Positions 8,784-17,086 of a stretch of DNA of 64,000 nucleotides are shown in pieces; within the stretch, counting starts at the first letter, position 1, and each line of letters starts with the position of its first letter. The position numbers and the translations under genes were made by a program. The notes below the pieces were generated by a model, which saw only the letters and a list, made by a program, of their open reading frames with translations, ran no database searches and was not told the DNA's origin. Origin of the DNA: Pacificispira sp965223125. Its GTDB lineage: Bacteria; Pseudomonadota; Alphaproteobacteria; UBA8366; Aestuariispiraceae. The DNA is taken from positions 2,666,001 to 2,730,000 of the forward strand of contig OZ244984.1 of NCBI GenBank assembly GCA_965223125.1, given 5' to 3'.

Positions 8784-9727
8784 GGCAGCCACGGCACCGC
8801 GCGGTCGCGCAGTGTCCCCAACAGGCCCTTTGGCGCCACCAGTATCAGGATTACCAGGGCCAGACCGACGAAGAACAGATAGGCGGAGGTCATGCCGCTT
8901 GCGATATCGATCAGGTAAAACATGGCGAGCGTCCCGATGAAGGGACCGATCACAACACCGACCCCGCCCATCAACACATAGAGCAGCGGGAGGATCGAAT
9001 ACTGGATGGAGGCGAAACTGGCCCCGACATAGCCGAACAGGATGCCATAGGCCGCGCCCGCCGCACCGGCGAAGGCACCGGAGATCACCAGCGCCATCAG
9101 CTTGTAAAGGAACGGATCATAGCCCAGCATCCGCGCTCGCTCCTCATTTTCCCGGATAGCGACGAAGACACGCCCGGTTGGGGAACGTACAAGCCACAGT
9201 TTCACCAACAGAGCGACGGCGAACAGGGCCAGCGCGACGAGATAGCGGGTATCTTCCGCTGACAGGTCCAGCGGCCCCAGGGCGCGCAATTCCCGCAGGA
9301 TCACGAAGCCTTCGTCGCCACGGGTATATTCGTTGTAGTAGAGGATCAACAGATAGCCGACCTGGGCGAACATCATGGTAACGATCATGAAGGAAACGCC
9401 CACGGTGCGCAGGGCGAGCATGCCGATCAGTACCGCGACCGCAATGGCGCAGAAGAAGCCGAAGACGAATCCCGGCCCGGCGGTCCAGGCGAAGGCCTGC
9501 ATCGAGAGCCCCGCCCCGTACAGCCCGGCGGCGAAGAACAGGGCATGGCCCAGGCTCAGCAGGCCCGTATAGCCGAACAGCAGATTGAACCCCAGGGCAT
9601 AGACCGCCAGCACCATGATTCGCGCTAGACTGACGTGATGGTAAGCCGGTAGCGTGAAATGCAGCACCAGCAACAGTGCGATCAGGCCGAGATGCAGGGC
9701 GAGGATTTTCTGATTTGTTGCGGTCAT
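8780..9727 (-). CDS. livM: Branched-chain-type ABC transporter permease, LivM family
   Basis: This is a 315-residue polytopic inner-membrane permease. It has the LivM signature FNLLFGYTGLLSLGHALFFA near residues 47-66 and the EAA-like cytoplasmic loop RENEERARMLGYDPF near 200. At least eight hydrophobic segments are visible. The ATG at 9727 overlaps the livH stop by 4 bp, and the 3' end overlaps livG by 4 bp, so the subunits are translationally coupled. It forms the channel with LivH. Confidence 0.93.
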   Translation of the reverse strand: MTATNQKILALHLGLIALLLVLHFTLPAYHHVSLARIMVLAVYALGFNLLFGYTGLLSLGHALFFAAGLYGAGLSMQAFAWTAGPGFVFGFFCAIAVAVLIGMLALRTVGVSFMIVTMMFAQVGYLLILYYNEYTRGDEGFVILRELRALGPLDLSAEDTRYLVALALFAVALLVKLWLVRSPTGRVFVAIRENEERARMLGYDPFLYKLMALVISGAFAGAAGAAYGILFGYVGASFASIQYSILPLLYVLMGGVGVVIGPFIGTLAMFYLIDIASGMTSAYLFFVGLALVILILVAPKGLLGTLRDRAVPWLP

Positions 9728-10605
9728 CGCACCGCTGTCCCAAACAGGCCCGTGGGGCGGAAGACCAGGATCATCGCCACGAAGACGGTCGCGATGATCT
9801 TGGCCAAGGTAGGATCAAAGAAGATGGTGATGATCCCGTCGCTCATGCCGATCACCACGGCCGCGACAACGGTGCCCTTCAGGCTGCCCAGACCGCCAAT
9901 GATGACAACGATGAAGGAAAGCAGCAGCGGGTCGAGGCCCATCAGGTAATAGGCCTGCTGCGTCGGGACGATTAGGACGGCGGCGACGGCGGCCAGCATC
10001 GCCCCGAAAGCGAAGACACCGGTATAGACGCGGTGGACCGGAATGCCGAAGGCCTGTGCCGTTTCGCGGTCATACTGGGTCGCGCGCATGATCAGACCGA
10101 TTCTGGTGCGGGACAGCAGGAACCAGGTTGCCAGCAGCACGATGATGCAGGCCCCGATCACGGAGAGTTTGTAGCCGGAATATCCGAACCAGGGGAAGCT
10201 GATACGGAAATCGAAAGGGGCGACCACAGGCCGGGCATCGGCCCCATAGAGGGTGAGCGCGCCTTGCTGGATGATGTAGAGCAACCCGATGGTCGCAACG
10301 ATAGTTGCCTCCGGGTCGTAGTGCAGGCGCTTGAGGACCAGCCGGTCAGAGATTGCAGCCATCCCGCCGACAATCAATGGCGCGAAGATCAGTGCGGCTA
10401 TGAAGCCGATGACCGGTGTTCCCATCAGCAGGTCGGTGATCCACCAGGCCAGCACCGCGCCCAGCATGAAGAATTCACCATGGGCGACATTGACCACCCG
10501 CATGACGCCGAAGACGAGCGACAGGCCCAGCGCCGTCAGCGCCAGCACCGCCGCCTGTACCGCGCCTTCCAGCGATGCGAGCAGGAGATAGGGTCCGAAA
10601 TCCAT
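9724..10605 (-). CDS. livH: Branched-chain-type ABC transporter permease, LivH family
   Basis: This is a 293-residue permease. The N-terminal family pattern is LGLSLVFGVMRVVNVAHGEFFMLG, and the coupling loop is RATQYDRETAQAFGIPVHRV. Multiple hydrophobic helices run through the chain. It overlaps livM by 4 bp. It lies 131 bp after the binding-protein gene, and that gap contains a hairpin that may raise the level of the binding protein relative to the membrane subunits. Confidence 0.93.
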   Translation of the reverse strand: MDFGPYLLLASLEGAVQAAVLALTALGLSLVFGVMRVVNVAHGEFFMLGAVLAWWITDLLMGTPVIGFIAALIFAPLIVGGMAAISDRLVLKRLHYDPEATIVATIGLLYIIQQGALTLYGADARPVVAPFDFRISFPWFGYSGYKLSVIGACIIVLLATWFLLSRTRIGLIMRATQYDRETAQAFGIPVHRVYTGVFAFGAMLAAVAAVLIVPTQQAYYLMGLDPLLLSFIVVIIGGLGSLKGTVVAAVVIGMSDGIITIFFDPTLAKIIATVFVAMILVFRPTGLFGTAVR

Positions 10606-10672
10606 TGAAGCGTCGTTCCTTGGGGAATGTACTCTTGACCGTCAGTTCATGCGTAGCGGTTCGGGCTGGAAA

Positions 10673-10709
10673 CACCCCACCACCCCCGTCTGGGCGGGGA
10701 TGGTGGGTG
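10673..10709 (-). terminator. Intercistronic hairpin between binding-protein gene and livH
   Basis: On the minus strand a GC-rich stem (CACCCACCATCCCCG pairing with CGGGGGTGGTGGGGTG, with one or two imperfections) closes a short loop. It is followed only by TTTCC, not a full T tract. It lies between the binding-protein stop (10737) and the livH start (10605). It probably acts as a partial terminator or mRNA-stabilising element. Confidence 0.5.
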
Positions 10710-10736
10710 AACAACCAATGAAGCCGGTCCGCAATC

Positions 10737-12053
10737 CTAGAACGACATCTTCGTATAATCGACATCGGATTCGTACAGCGTGTCCTCGATTGTGGTTCGA
10801 TGGACGACTTTCAGCTTCCCGTCGACGACCTGGCTGATATTCTGCTTTCCGAAGGTCTGGTGGGTCTTGCCGTTGAAGAGTTTCGGCCCCTGCGGATGTT
10901 CCTGGCTTTCCGGGAATTCGGTGAAGCTCTCCACCGCCTCGATCAGTTTGGCGCGGTCTTCCGGTCCCTTGTAGCCCGAGGCCTCCATGCCCTGCTTGAT
11001 GATGTGCAGCGTTTCCCAGCATCCAAACATATGGGCATAGGTGGAGATGTCCTTCGGGTCGCTGACGCTGGCCCCATCGGCATTGACGCCCACCTTCTCA
11101 CGGTAGAAGGCATCGTGCGGATTGGCACCATCAGTCTGGGCATAACGGGGGAAGCCTTCCCAGAAATAGGTGCCTTCCAGTGCTTCCAGACCCGGATTGG
11201 CGAGGTCAACTGCTTCCAGACTGTCGATGAAACCGAAAATCTGCGGGCGCTTGTCGCCAAAAAATTCGCCGAGTTCCTTCACGAAAGTCAGCACGCCGGG
11301 GCCGACCATGACATGATACAGGACCTCGGTTTCCTTCGGAATGCGTGGGAAATACTTGAAGAAGGAGGTTTCCGTGGGCGGGATGGCGATTTTCTCGATC
11401 ACCTCGCCGCCCTGGGCTGCAATGGCGGCGGAGAAATAGTCGCGGTGATCGTGGCCGAAGGCGAAATCCGGGAAGATCATGGTAACCTTCTTGCCCAGAT
11501 TGGCCCCGACCCAGGGAGCCATCGACTGGACCTGGCTCTTCACATCGGTGATGCCCGGTTGCAGAACATAGCGGTTCAGCTTGCCGCTGGCGACGTGGTG
11601 GCCTTCGCTGACCACGAAGTAGGGCACTTTCAACTCACCCGCACGTGGGGCAGAGCCGATCACGACATGGCTGAACAGCGTGCCATAGACCACGTCTGTC
11701 TTGTGCTGGATGGCGAATTTCTCGACCACTTCGGCACCGCGCTTCGGATCGGTACCGTCATCCTCGGTCACGATCTCGACCGGACGTCCGTTGATACCAC
11801 CATTGTCGTTGATAAACTGAGCAGCGGCCATTGTCGTGCGTTCGTACCATCTGCCATAGGCCGCCCCGATCCCGGTGCGGTGTGCCTGGAAGCCGATGCG
11901 GATCGGCTGGCTGCTCTGTGCCTGCGCATAACGGCCGGAAAGCGGCATAAGCTGCGACCCGGCGGCCAGACCGGCTGCGGCCCCCAGCGTTTTCAGGGTA
12001 TCGCGGCGGGTGAAGGATTTTGCTGTTGGAAGTTTGGGTCCCTGGTCTTTCAT
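10737..12053 (-). CDS. ABC transporter substrate-binding protein (branched-chain/aromatic type, Tat-exported)
   Basis: This is a 438-residue periplasmic binding protein of the Leu/Ile/Val-binding (type 1) fold. The N-terminus carries a twin-arginine signal (FTRRDTLKTLGAAAGLAAG, residues about 14-32), so export via Tat is predicted. The mature chain shows the usual IRIGFQAHRTG start and INGRPVEIVTEDDGTDPKRG segment. An AGGAG ribosome-binding site precedes the ATG. It is the first gene of the liv set. With phenylacetate-CoA ligase and PaaX nearby, an aromatic acid or amide substrate is plausible but unproven. Confidence 0.9.
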   Translation of the reverse strand: MKDQGPKLPTAKSFTRRDTLKTLGAAAGLAAGSQLMPLSGRYAQAQSSQPIRIGFQAHRTGIGAAYGRWYERTTMAAAQFINDNGGINGRPVEIVTEDDGTDPKRGAEVVEKFAIQHKTDVVYGTLFSHVVIGSAPRAGELKVPYFVVSEGHHVASGKLNRYVLQPGITDVKSQVQSMAPWVGANLGKKVTMIFPDFAFGHDHRDYFSAAIAAQGGEVIEKIAIPPTETSFFKYFPRIPKETEVLYHVMVGPGVLTFVKELGEFFGDKRPQIFGFIDSLEAVDLANPGLEALEGTYFWEGFPRYAQTDGANPHDAFYREKVGVNADGASVSDPKDISTYAHMFGCWETLHIIKQGMEASGYKGPEDRAKLIEAVESFTEFPESQEHPQGPKLFNGKTHQTFGKQNISQVVDGKLKVVHRTTIEDTLYESDVDYTKMSF

Positions 12054-12141
12054 CGCGGTCTCTCCTGTTCAGAGTATGGGTGCCGGGACATCGGGTGCGG
12101 GGCCTCGCCCGGCTGGGGCCTCGCTTTTGAAAATCGTACGC

Positions 12142-12159
12142 ACACAAATGAATTTGTGT
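12142..12159. promoter_or_regulatory. 18-bp perfect palindrome upstream of the liv-type operon
   Basis: ACACAAAT and ATTTGTGT are perfect inverted repeats separated by GA. The site lies 88 bp upstream of the binding-protein ATG, in the gap between that gene and the membrane-protein gene, both on the minus strand. This is where an operator of a dimeric regulator would be expected. It does not resemble the PaaX consensus I know from Escherichia coli. Confidence 0.55.
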
Positions 12160-12186
12160 CCAGTATCTCGCGTCACATTTTGTCGA

Positions 12187-13605
12187 TTATCCTCCAGTAG
12201 GGGAAGCGAGAAGCCATAATCCGAAAAGGGTATAGAGAATCATCAGTACGCCAAGCGGGATATGGCCGAGTGCGGCGCGGCGGGATCCGTCTCCGGTCAG
12301 ACGCGCGCTCAACCCATGGGCCAGGACGACCGCCAGGATGTGGCCGATGACGATGGCCGCGACCTGAACCTGCCAGATTCGTTCGACCGAATCGGAGACA
12401 TTGAGGAAGGAGGTCGTGACATACATCCCCTTCAACCCCAGCAGGTTCGCACCATTTGCCAGGGGATCGTTGAAGGCGACCAAAACCCATTGCCCGTTGA
12501 CCAGAAAGACCGTCAGATAATGGGAGACGTGATAGGCGAGTGAGATCGGCAGGATCGAGAGCACAAATAATCCGATAGCCCCGCTGATATCTCTGGTTCC
12601 GCCCAGTCGTTGCCCGAGCAGGATCGCCAGACCATAAGCCCCCGCCAGTGCGATCCAGGCGGCAATCAGTCCCATGGTGCTGATTCCGACAACGGCGGAG
12701 CGACCGGGGAATTCCAGCGGATTGATGCCGTTCAGGCCCAGCCACCAGAAAGTCATCTTCAATCCGTCGAAGGAAACTGTCGCCAGTGTCAGCAGGATGA
12801 ACAATGCGATGGGGATGCTGGGTGCATCCTCGGCCATGACGCGGCTGCCGGGCCAGGAAAAGACGATCTTGCGCCCGCCTGTCCGGTCTTCCTCGATATG
12901 GATCGGGGCGAGCAGTGAGAGATAGAGGAACAGGATCGACAGCGGCTCGCCCGCCCGCAACCATCGCGCCTCTCCAAAGGCCAGACAGCCGAGCAGGCCA
13001 ATCGCCCAGTATAGCCCGGCCCAGAAGGCAAGCCGATCCGGATCGTCCGGTGACAGATCCACCAGTTCGAACCAGGCGATTCCCATGAACAGCAGGATCG
13101 CGGGCCAGACCTTCAGCCATCGGGGCAGGGGCAACGGCCCCTCGCCGACGGGTTGAAACCCTGCCAGCCTGCGGATCAGGCGCACCGGAAAGCGCCAGGG
13201 GTTCAGCACCGTCCAGAGATTGCCAAGCACCGCATGCAGAACCGTGATCCCGACCCAGCCAAGTGTCCACATCGCCAAGGGGAGTGGGTTGGTCAACGGA
13301 TCGCGCGATCCTTCGATCCCGCAATAGATCAGCCCGGCGAAGGCAAGGAAGCTGAGCGCCGCAATGCCGTCATCCAGTGGGCGTGCCGGATACCAGGGCA
13401 GTCGGATGCTGCCCCGAAATCCGCGCAAGACCGCACCGGGCGGGACGAGTGCCAGGAACAGCAGGGAGGCCGCGACGGACAAGGTTCCGCCGATCAGGTA
13501 ATATTCCGTTGGCAGCAGCAGGATGAATCCCCGCTCCGACGTATGGGCCAGGGCCGGGGATGCCGACCCCAGCCAGACCAGAATTGCAATACCCCACCAT
13601 GCCAC
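12187..13605 (-). CDS. Polytopic membrane protein with signal peptide, function unknown
   Basis: From the GTG at 13605 (GGGAG seven bases upstream) this is a 472-residue protein. It begins with a signal peptide ending SPALA before HTSERG. A longer version starting at 13692 would hide the signal behind 29 polar residues. Some ten further hydrophobic helices follow, with LLPTEYYLIGGTLSVA early and loops rich in Trp and Pro. The HTSERGF plus LLPTEYY beginning resembles membrane proteins often labelled fenitrothion hydrolase, a label with little biochemical support. Location between a transporter operon and paaK suggests a membrane role in the same pathway. Confidence 0.65.
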   Translation of the reverse strand: MAWWGIAILVWLGSASPALAHTSERGFILLLPTEYYLIGGTLSVAASLLFLALVPPGAVLRGFRGSIRLPWYPARPLDDGIAALSFLAFAGLIYCGIEGSRDPLTNPLPLAMWTLGWVGITVLHAVLGNLWTVLNPWRFPVRLIRRLAGFQPVGEGPLPLPRWLKVWPAILLFMGIAWFELVDLSPDDPDRLAFWAGLYWAIGLLGCLAFGEARWLRAGEPLSILFLYLSLLAPIHIEEDRTGGRKIVFSWPGSRVMAEDAPSIPIALFILLTLATVSFDGLKMTFWWLGLNGINPLEFPGRSAVVGISTMGLIAAWIALAGAYGLAILLGQRLGGTRDISGAIGLFVLSILPISLAYHVSHYLTVFLVNGQWVLVAFNDPLANGANLLGLKGMYVTTSFLNVSDSVERIWQVQVAAIVIGHILAVVLAHGLSARLTGDGSRRAALGHIPLGVLMILYTLFGLWLLASPTGG

Positions 13606-13793
13606 TCGATTTCTCCCGACCCGTTCTGGGGGGATTGGGCGCGAATGACATTCGGGATGCAAGGAAAACAATGCCCTCGACGGGTAGTTCAAGTGTCGCA
13701 GTGCCGCATCGACTTGCGAAAATCGGCGGCGTGCCGTGATATGGCGTCAAAGAAACCCAGATGGATTGGGAACAGGAAAAGTGGGGGAGTGCC

Positions 13794-15089
13794 ATGAGTG
13801 ACCGCATTGCCGGGCTGCATCCGATAGAAACCGCCAGTCTGGACGAAATCCGGGCGCTGCAACTGACCCGCATGCGGGCGACGCTGCACCATGCCTATGA
13901 TCATATTCCGCATTACAGGCAGAGTTTCGACGCGGCGGGGGTCCATCCAAGCGATCTGAAGGGCCTGTCCGATCTCGCCCGGTTTCCCTTTCTGGTGAAG
14001 GATGATCTGCGTGCCAACTATCCATTCGGCATGTTCGCCTGTCCGACCGATCAACTGGCGCGGATCCATGCGTCCTCCGGTACGACTGGCAAGCCGACGG
14101 TGGTGGGCTATACCGCGAATGATGTGAGCATGTGGGCGGATGTCATGGCGCGCTCACTCTATGCATCCGGTGCCAGACCGGGGATGAAGGTGCATGTCGC
14201 CTATGGCTATGGGCTGTTCACAGGCGGTCTTGGTGCCCATTACGGGGCGGAACGGCTGGGTTGTCTGGTGATCCCGATGTCCGGCGGGCAGACCGAACGG
14301 CAGGTGCAGCTGATCACCGATTTCGAACCCGATGTCATCATGGTCACCCCGTCCTATATGCTGGCACTGGCCGATGAGATGGACCGGCAGGGACTGACCC
14401 GAGAGCGATGCTCGATCCGCTACGGCATCTTCGGAGCCGAACCCTGGACAAATGAGATGCGCGCCTCAATCGAGGCCCGCACGGGTCTATCAGCGGTTGA
14501 TATCTATGGCCTGTCGGAGGTGATCGGTCCCGGTGTCGCCTGTGAATGCGTCGAGACAAAAGATGGGCTGCATTTGTGGGAGGATCATTTCTATCCGGAA
14601 ATCATCGATCCCGAGACGGGTGCGGTCCTGCCCGATGGCGAATTCGGGGAACTGGTTTTCACCAGCCTGACCAAGGAAGCCTTACCGATCATCCGCTATC
14701 GTACCCGCGACCTGACCCGCCTGCTGCCGGGAACCGCGCGGTCGATGCGACGGATGGAAAAGGTGACAGGGCGCAGCGACGACATGCTGATCATCCGGGG
14801 CGTCAACATCTTCCCGACCCAGGTCGAGGAACTGATCCTGAAGGATCCCCGGCTGGCCCCCCATTACCAGTTGGAGATTTCCCGCGATGGCGCTCTGGAT
14901 ACACTGACCGTGAAGGTCGAGGGGCATCCAACCGGTGATTCATCGGCGCGGGCAGCGGCGGGCAAGGATCTGGCCCATCACATCAAATCCTTCATTGGTG
15001 TCACCGCCGCCGTGAAGGTGTTGGAGGAAGGGGCGGTCGAACGCTCCATCGGCAAGGCAAAGCGGGTCGTCGACCTGCGGAAGGGGTAA
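13794..15089 (+). CDS. paaK: Phenylacetate-CoA ligase
   Basis: This 431-residue adenylate-forming enzyme activates phenylacetate (or a related aryl acid) to its CoA thioester, the entry step of the aerobic paa route. The start HPIETASLDEIRALQ, the P-loop SSGTTGKP near residues 94-101, DIYGLSEVIGPGVA and the C-terminal SDDMLIIRGVNIFPTQ hinge are all family hallmarks. The ATG at 13794 follows GGGGGAG and places HPIE at the usual distance. An in-frame ATG at 13761 is possible. A PaaX-type regulator follows 3 bp downstream. Confidence 0.93.
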   Translation: MSDRIAGLHPIETASLDEIRALQLTRMRATLHHAYDHIPHYRQSFDAAGVHPSDLKGLSDLARFPFLVKDDLRANYPFGMFACPTDQLARIHASSGTTGKPTVVGYTANDVSMWADVMARSLYASGARPGMKVHVAYGYGLFTGGLGAHYGAERLGCLVIPMSGGQTERQVQLITDFEPDVIMVTPSYMLALADEMDRQGLTRERCSIRYGIFGAEPWTNEMRASIEARTGLSAVDIYGLSEVIGPGVACECVETKDGLHLWEDHFYPEIIDPETGAVLPDGEFGELVFTSLTKEALPIIRYRTRDLTRLLPGTARSMRRMEKVTGRSDDMLIIRGVNIFPTQVEELILKDPRLAPHYQLEISRDGALDTLTVKVEGHPTGDSSARAAAGKDLAHHIKSFIGVTAAVKVLEEGAVERSIGKAKRVVDLRKG

Positions 15090-15092
15090 GCG

Positions 15093-15962
15093 GTGCCGAA
15101 TGCTATTCTGCAACGCTGCATCGACGATCAGCCACCCCGTGCGAAGTCGTTGATCGTGACGGTCTATGGGGATGCATTGTTGCCCTATGGCGGGCAATGC
15201 TGGCTGGGGGATCTGATCGATCTCGTGGCACCGCTTGGCCTGAACGAGCGGGTGACCCGAACCGCAGTCTTCCGGCTGGTCCAGGACGGCACGCTGGAGG
15301 CGGAGCGGGTTGGTCGCCGCAGCCGCTATGCCTTGACCAGGATCGGGCGACGCCGGTTCGATTCTGCACAGGCCCGGATCTATGCGACAGAACCTCCGGA
15401 ACGGGATGGGCAGTGGACCCTGATCGTGCTGCCTGATGCGCTGGCCGCACCGGAACGGGATGCGCTGGTTCAGGCCCTGGCCTGGCAGGGCTTTGCCCGG
15501 CTGAGCCCCGGCCTGCTGGGGGCGGCGCGGGGCGATGCGGTGGTTGCGGCGCGCGAGGTGCTGGAGGATCTGTCGCTGTCGGTGGAATGCAGCCTGTTCA
15601 CGGCCCATGCGTCGGATGGGACGGGGCTCGCCCCACTAGCCGCGCGGGCCTGGCCGCTGGAGGAGATTGCCGCCGATTATGCGCTGTTCCTGGAACGGTT
15701 TACACCGCTGGCGATGGATGTGGCGGGGCTTGATGGTGAATCCGCCTTCATCGCCCGCATCCTGCTGATCCATGCCTATCGACGCACCCTGCTGCGGGAC
15801 CCGGCCCTGCCCGATGATCTGCTGCCACCTGATTGGGCGGGTCATGCCGCCCGCAGGCTTGCGCGCAGTCTCTATCGCGCCCTGCTGCCCCGGTCACAGG
15901 CGCATCTCGAAGCGCTACTAGACTTGCGCCCGTCCCCAGGGCTTGCGGAACGCTTCAAGTAA
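15093..15962 (+). CDS. paaX: PaaX-family transcriptional regulator
   Basis: This 289-residue protein has the PaaX layout. An N-terminal winged helix (KSLIVTVYGDALLPYGG, then NERVTRTAVFRLVQDGTLEAERVGRRSRYALT) is followed by a PaaX-like central domain and a C-terminal helical domain (LLIHAYRRTLLRDPALPDDLLPPDW). In Escherichia coli PaaX represses phenylacetate genes until phenylacetyl-CoA binds. It begins with GTG only 3 bp after paaK and is surely co-transcribed, so it probably reports the product of the ligase. Confidence 0.9.
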   Translation: MPNAILQRCIDDQPPRAKSLIVTVYGDALLPYGGQCWLGDLIDLVAPLGLNERVTRTAVFRLVQDGTLEAERVGRRSRYALTRIGRRRFDSAQARIYATEPPERDGQWTLIVLPDALAAPERDALVQALAWQGFARLSPGLLGAARGDAVVAAREVLEDLSLSVECSLFTAHASDGTGLAPLAARAWPLEEIAADYALFLERFTPLAMDVAGLDGESAFIARILLIHAYRRTLLRDPALPDDLLPPDWAGHAARRLARSLYRALLPRSQAHLEALLDLRPSPGLAERFK

Positions 15963-16077
15963 GTCTGGTCTTCCAATCGGGGTTCAGCAATCACCTCGCC
16001 AGGATCATTGCTCAAGCGGTCCTCCTGATATAGTGTTGTTGGCTGAAAGTTGTTCTATATCTTGAGAGTGCTGCGCG

Positions 16078-16527
16078 ATGGTGGGAAAGCCGGTTCTGGT
16101 TCTCAACGGACCAAATCTCAACATGCTGGGAAAGCGGGAGCCGTCGATTTATGGCTCCACGACACTGGCTGATGTGGAGGCGATGTGTCGGGATGTCGGG
16201 GCCGGACTGGGACTGGATGTGGACTGTCGGCAGTCCAATCACGAGGGCACGCTGATCGATTGGTGCCATGAGGCGCGGGAGCACCATCTGGGTATCGTGA
16301 TCAATGCTGGCGGGTTCACGCATACCTCCGTCGCGCTTCGTGACGGGTTGGGTGCAGCGGAGCTGCCGATCATCGAAGTTCATATCTCCAACATCCACGC
16401 GCGGGAGGAATTTCGACACAACAGTCTGATCGCGCCGATCGCGGTGGGAATGATCTGTGGCCTGGGAACAATTGGCTATCGGCTGGCGCTGGAGGCCATG
16501 GCGGAAATAATCGACGATCCGGAATGA
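16078..16527 (+). CDS. aroQ: 3-dehydroquinate dehydratase, type II
   Basis: This 149-residue cytoplasmic enzyme converts 3-dehydroquinate to 3-dehydroshikimate. It shows NGPNLNMLGKREPSIYG with the catalytic Tyr/Arg loop, SNHEGTLIDW with the substrate-binding His, NAGGFTHTSVAL and EVHISNIHAREEFRHNS. Length is typical. It begins the aroQ-accB-accC-aat run, an arrangement frequent in alphaproteobacteria. Confidence 0.97.
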   Translation: MVGKPVLVLNGPNLNMLGKREPSIYGSTTLADVEAMCRDVGAGLGLDVDCRQSNHEGTLIDWCHEAREHHLGIVINAGGFTHTSVALRDGLGAAELPIIEVHISNIHAREEFRHNSLIAPIAVGMICGLGTIGYRLALEAMAEIIDDPE

Positions 16528-16607
16528 TCTTCCCGACTTTCCCAGGCGCGGAAAGACGGGTACAAGAGACCGAACGAGATTGAAATTGAAAGGGATGGGT
16601 TGGCCCT

Positions 16608-17060
16608 ATGGCAAAACTCAATGTTGATATCAAACTGATCGAGAAACTGGCGGACCTGATGGTCGATAAGGGCCTGACCGAACTTGTCATCGAGGATGAC
16701 GATGCGTCGGTTCGCCTGCAACGGGGCGGTGGTGCTCCGGTCTATGCGGCGGCACCGGCCCCTGTGGCGGCTCCTGCGGCACCTGTTGCTTCGGCAGGCA
16801 GTGCGGCGGCGGATGCGGCCAGCCATCCTGGCGCGGTGAAGTCGCCGATGGTTGGTACGGTCTATCTGTCGCCACAGCCGGGTGCAGCGAATTTCATTTC
16901 CGTCGGGGCTAAGGTTGCAGCGGGGGATACGCTTCTGATCATCGAGGCGATGAAGGTGATGAACCAGATTCCGGCATCGAAATCCGGTACGGTCACGCAG
17001 ATACTCGTTTCCGATGGCGCACCCGTTGAATTCGGCGAAGCGCTGGTGATCATCGAATGA
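16608..17060 (+). CDS. accB: Acetyl-CoA carboxylase biotin carboxyl carrier protein
   Basis: This is a 150-residue carrier subunit for fatty-acid synthesis. The N-terminal helical region (IKLIEKLADLMVDKGLTEL) is followed by an Ala/Pro-rich linker at about residues 45-75. The C-terminal biotinyl domain has the lysine K116 in EAMKVMNQI. The linker codes for repeated AAPAP-like units. It lies 27 bp upstream of accC and is translated with it. Confidence 0.97.
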   Translation: MAKLNVDIKLIEKLADLMVDKGLTELVIEDDDASVRLQRGGGAPVYAAAPAPVAAPAAPVASAGSAAADAASHPGAVKSPMVGTVYLSPQPGAANFISVGAKVAAGDTLLIIEAMKVMNQIPASKSGTVTQILVSDGAPVEFGEALVIIE

Positions 17061-17086
17061 CGTCCCGGATCGGAGGCTGATTTCAG

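Noticed and set aside
10800..12200. A 466-residue frame opposite the ABC binding-protein gene
   Set aside because: The minus-strand gene has a Tat signal and family motifs; the plus-strand product is unstructured in pattern.
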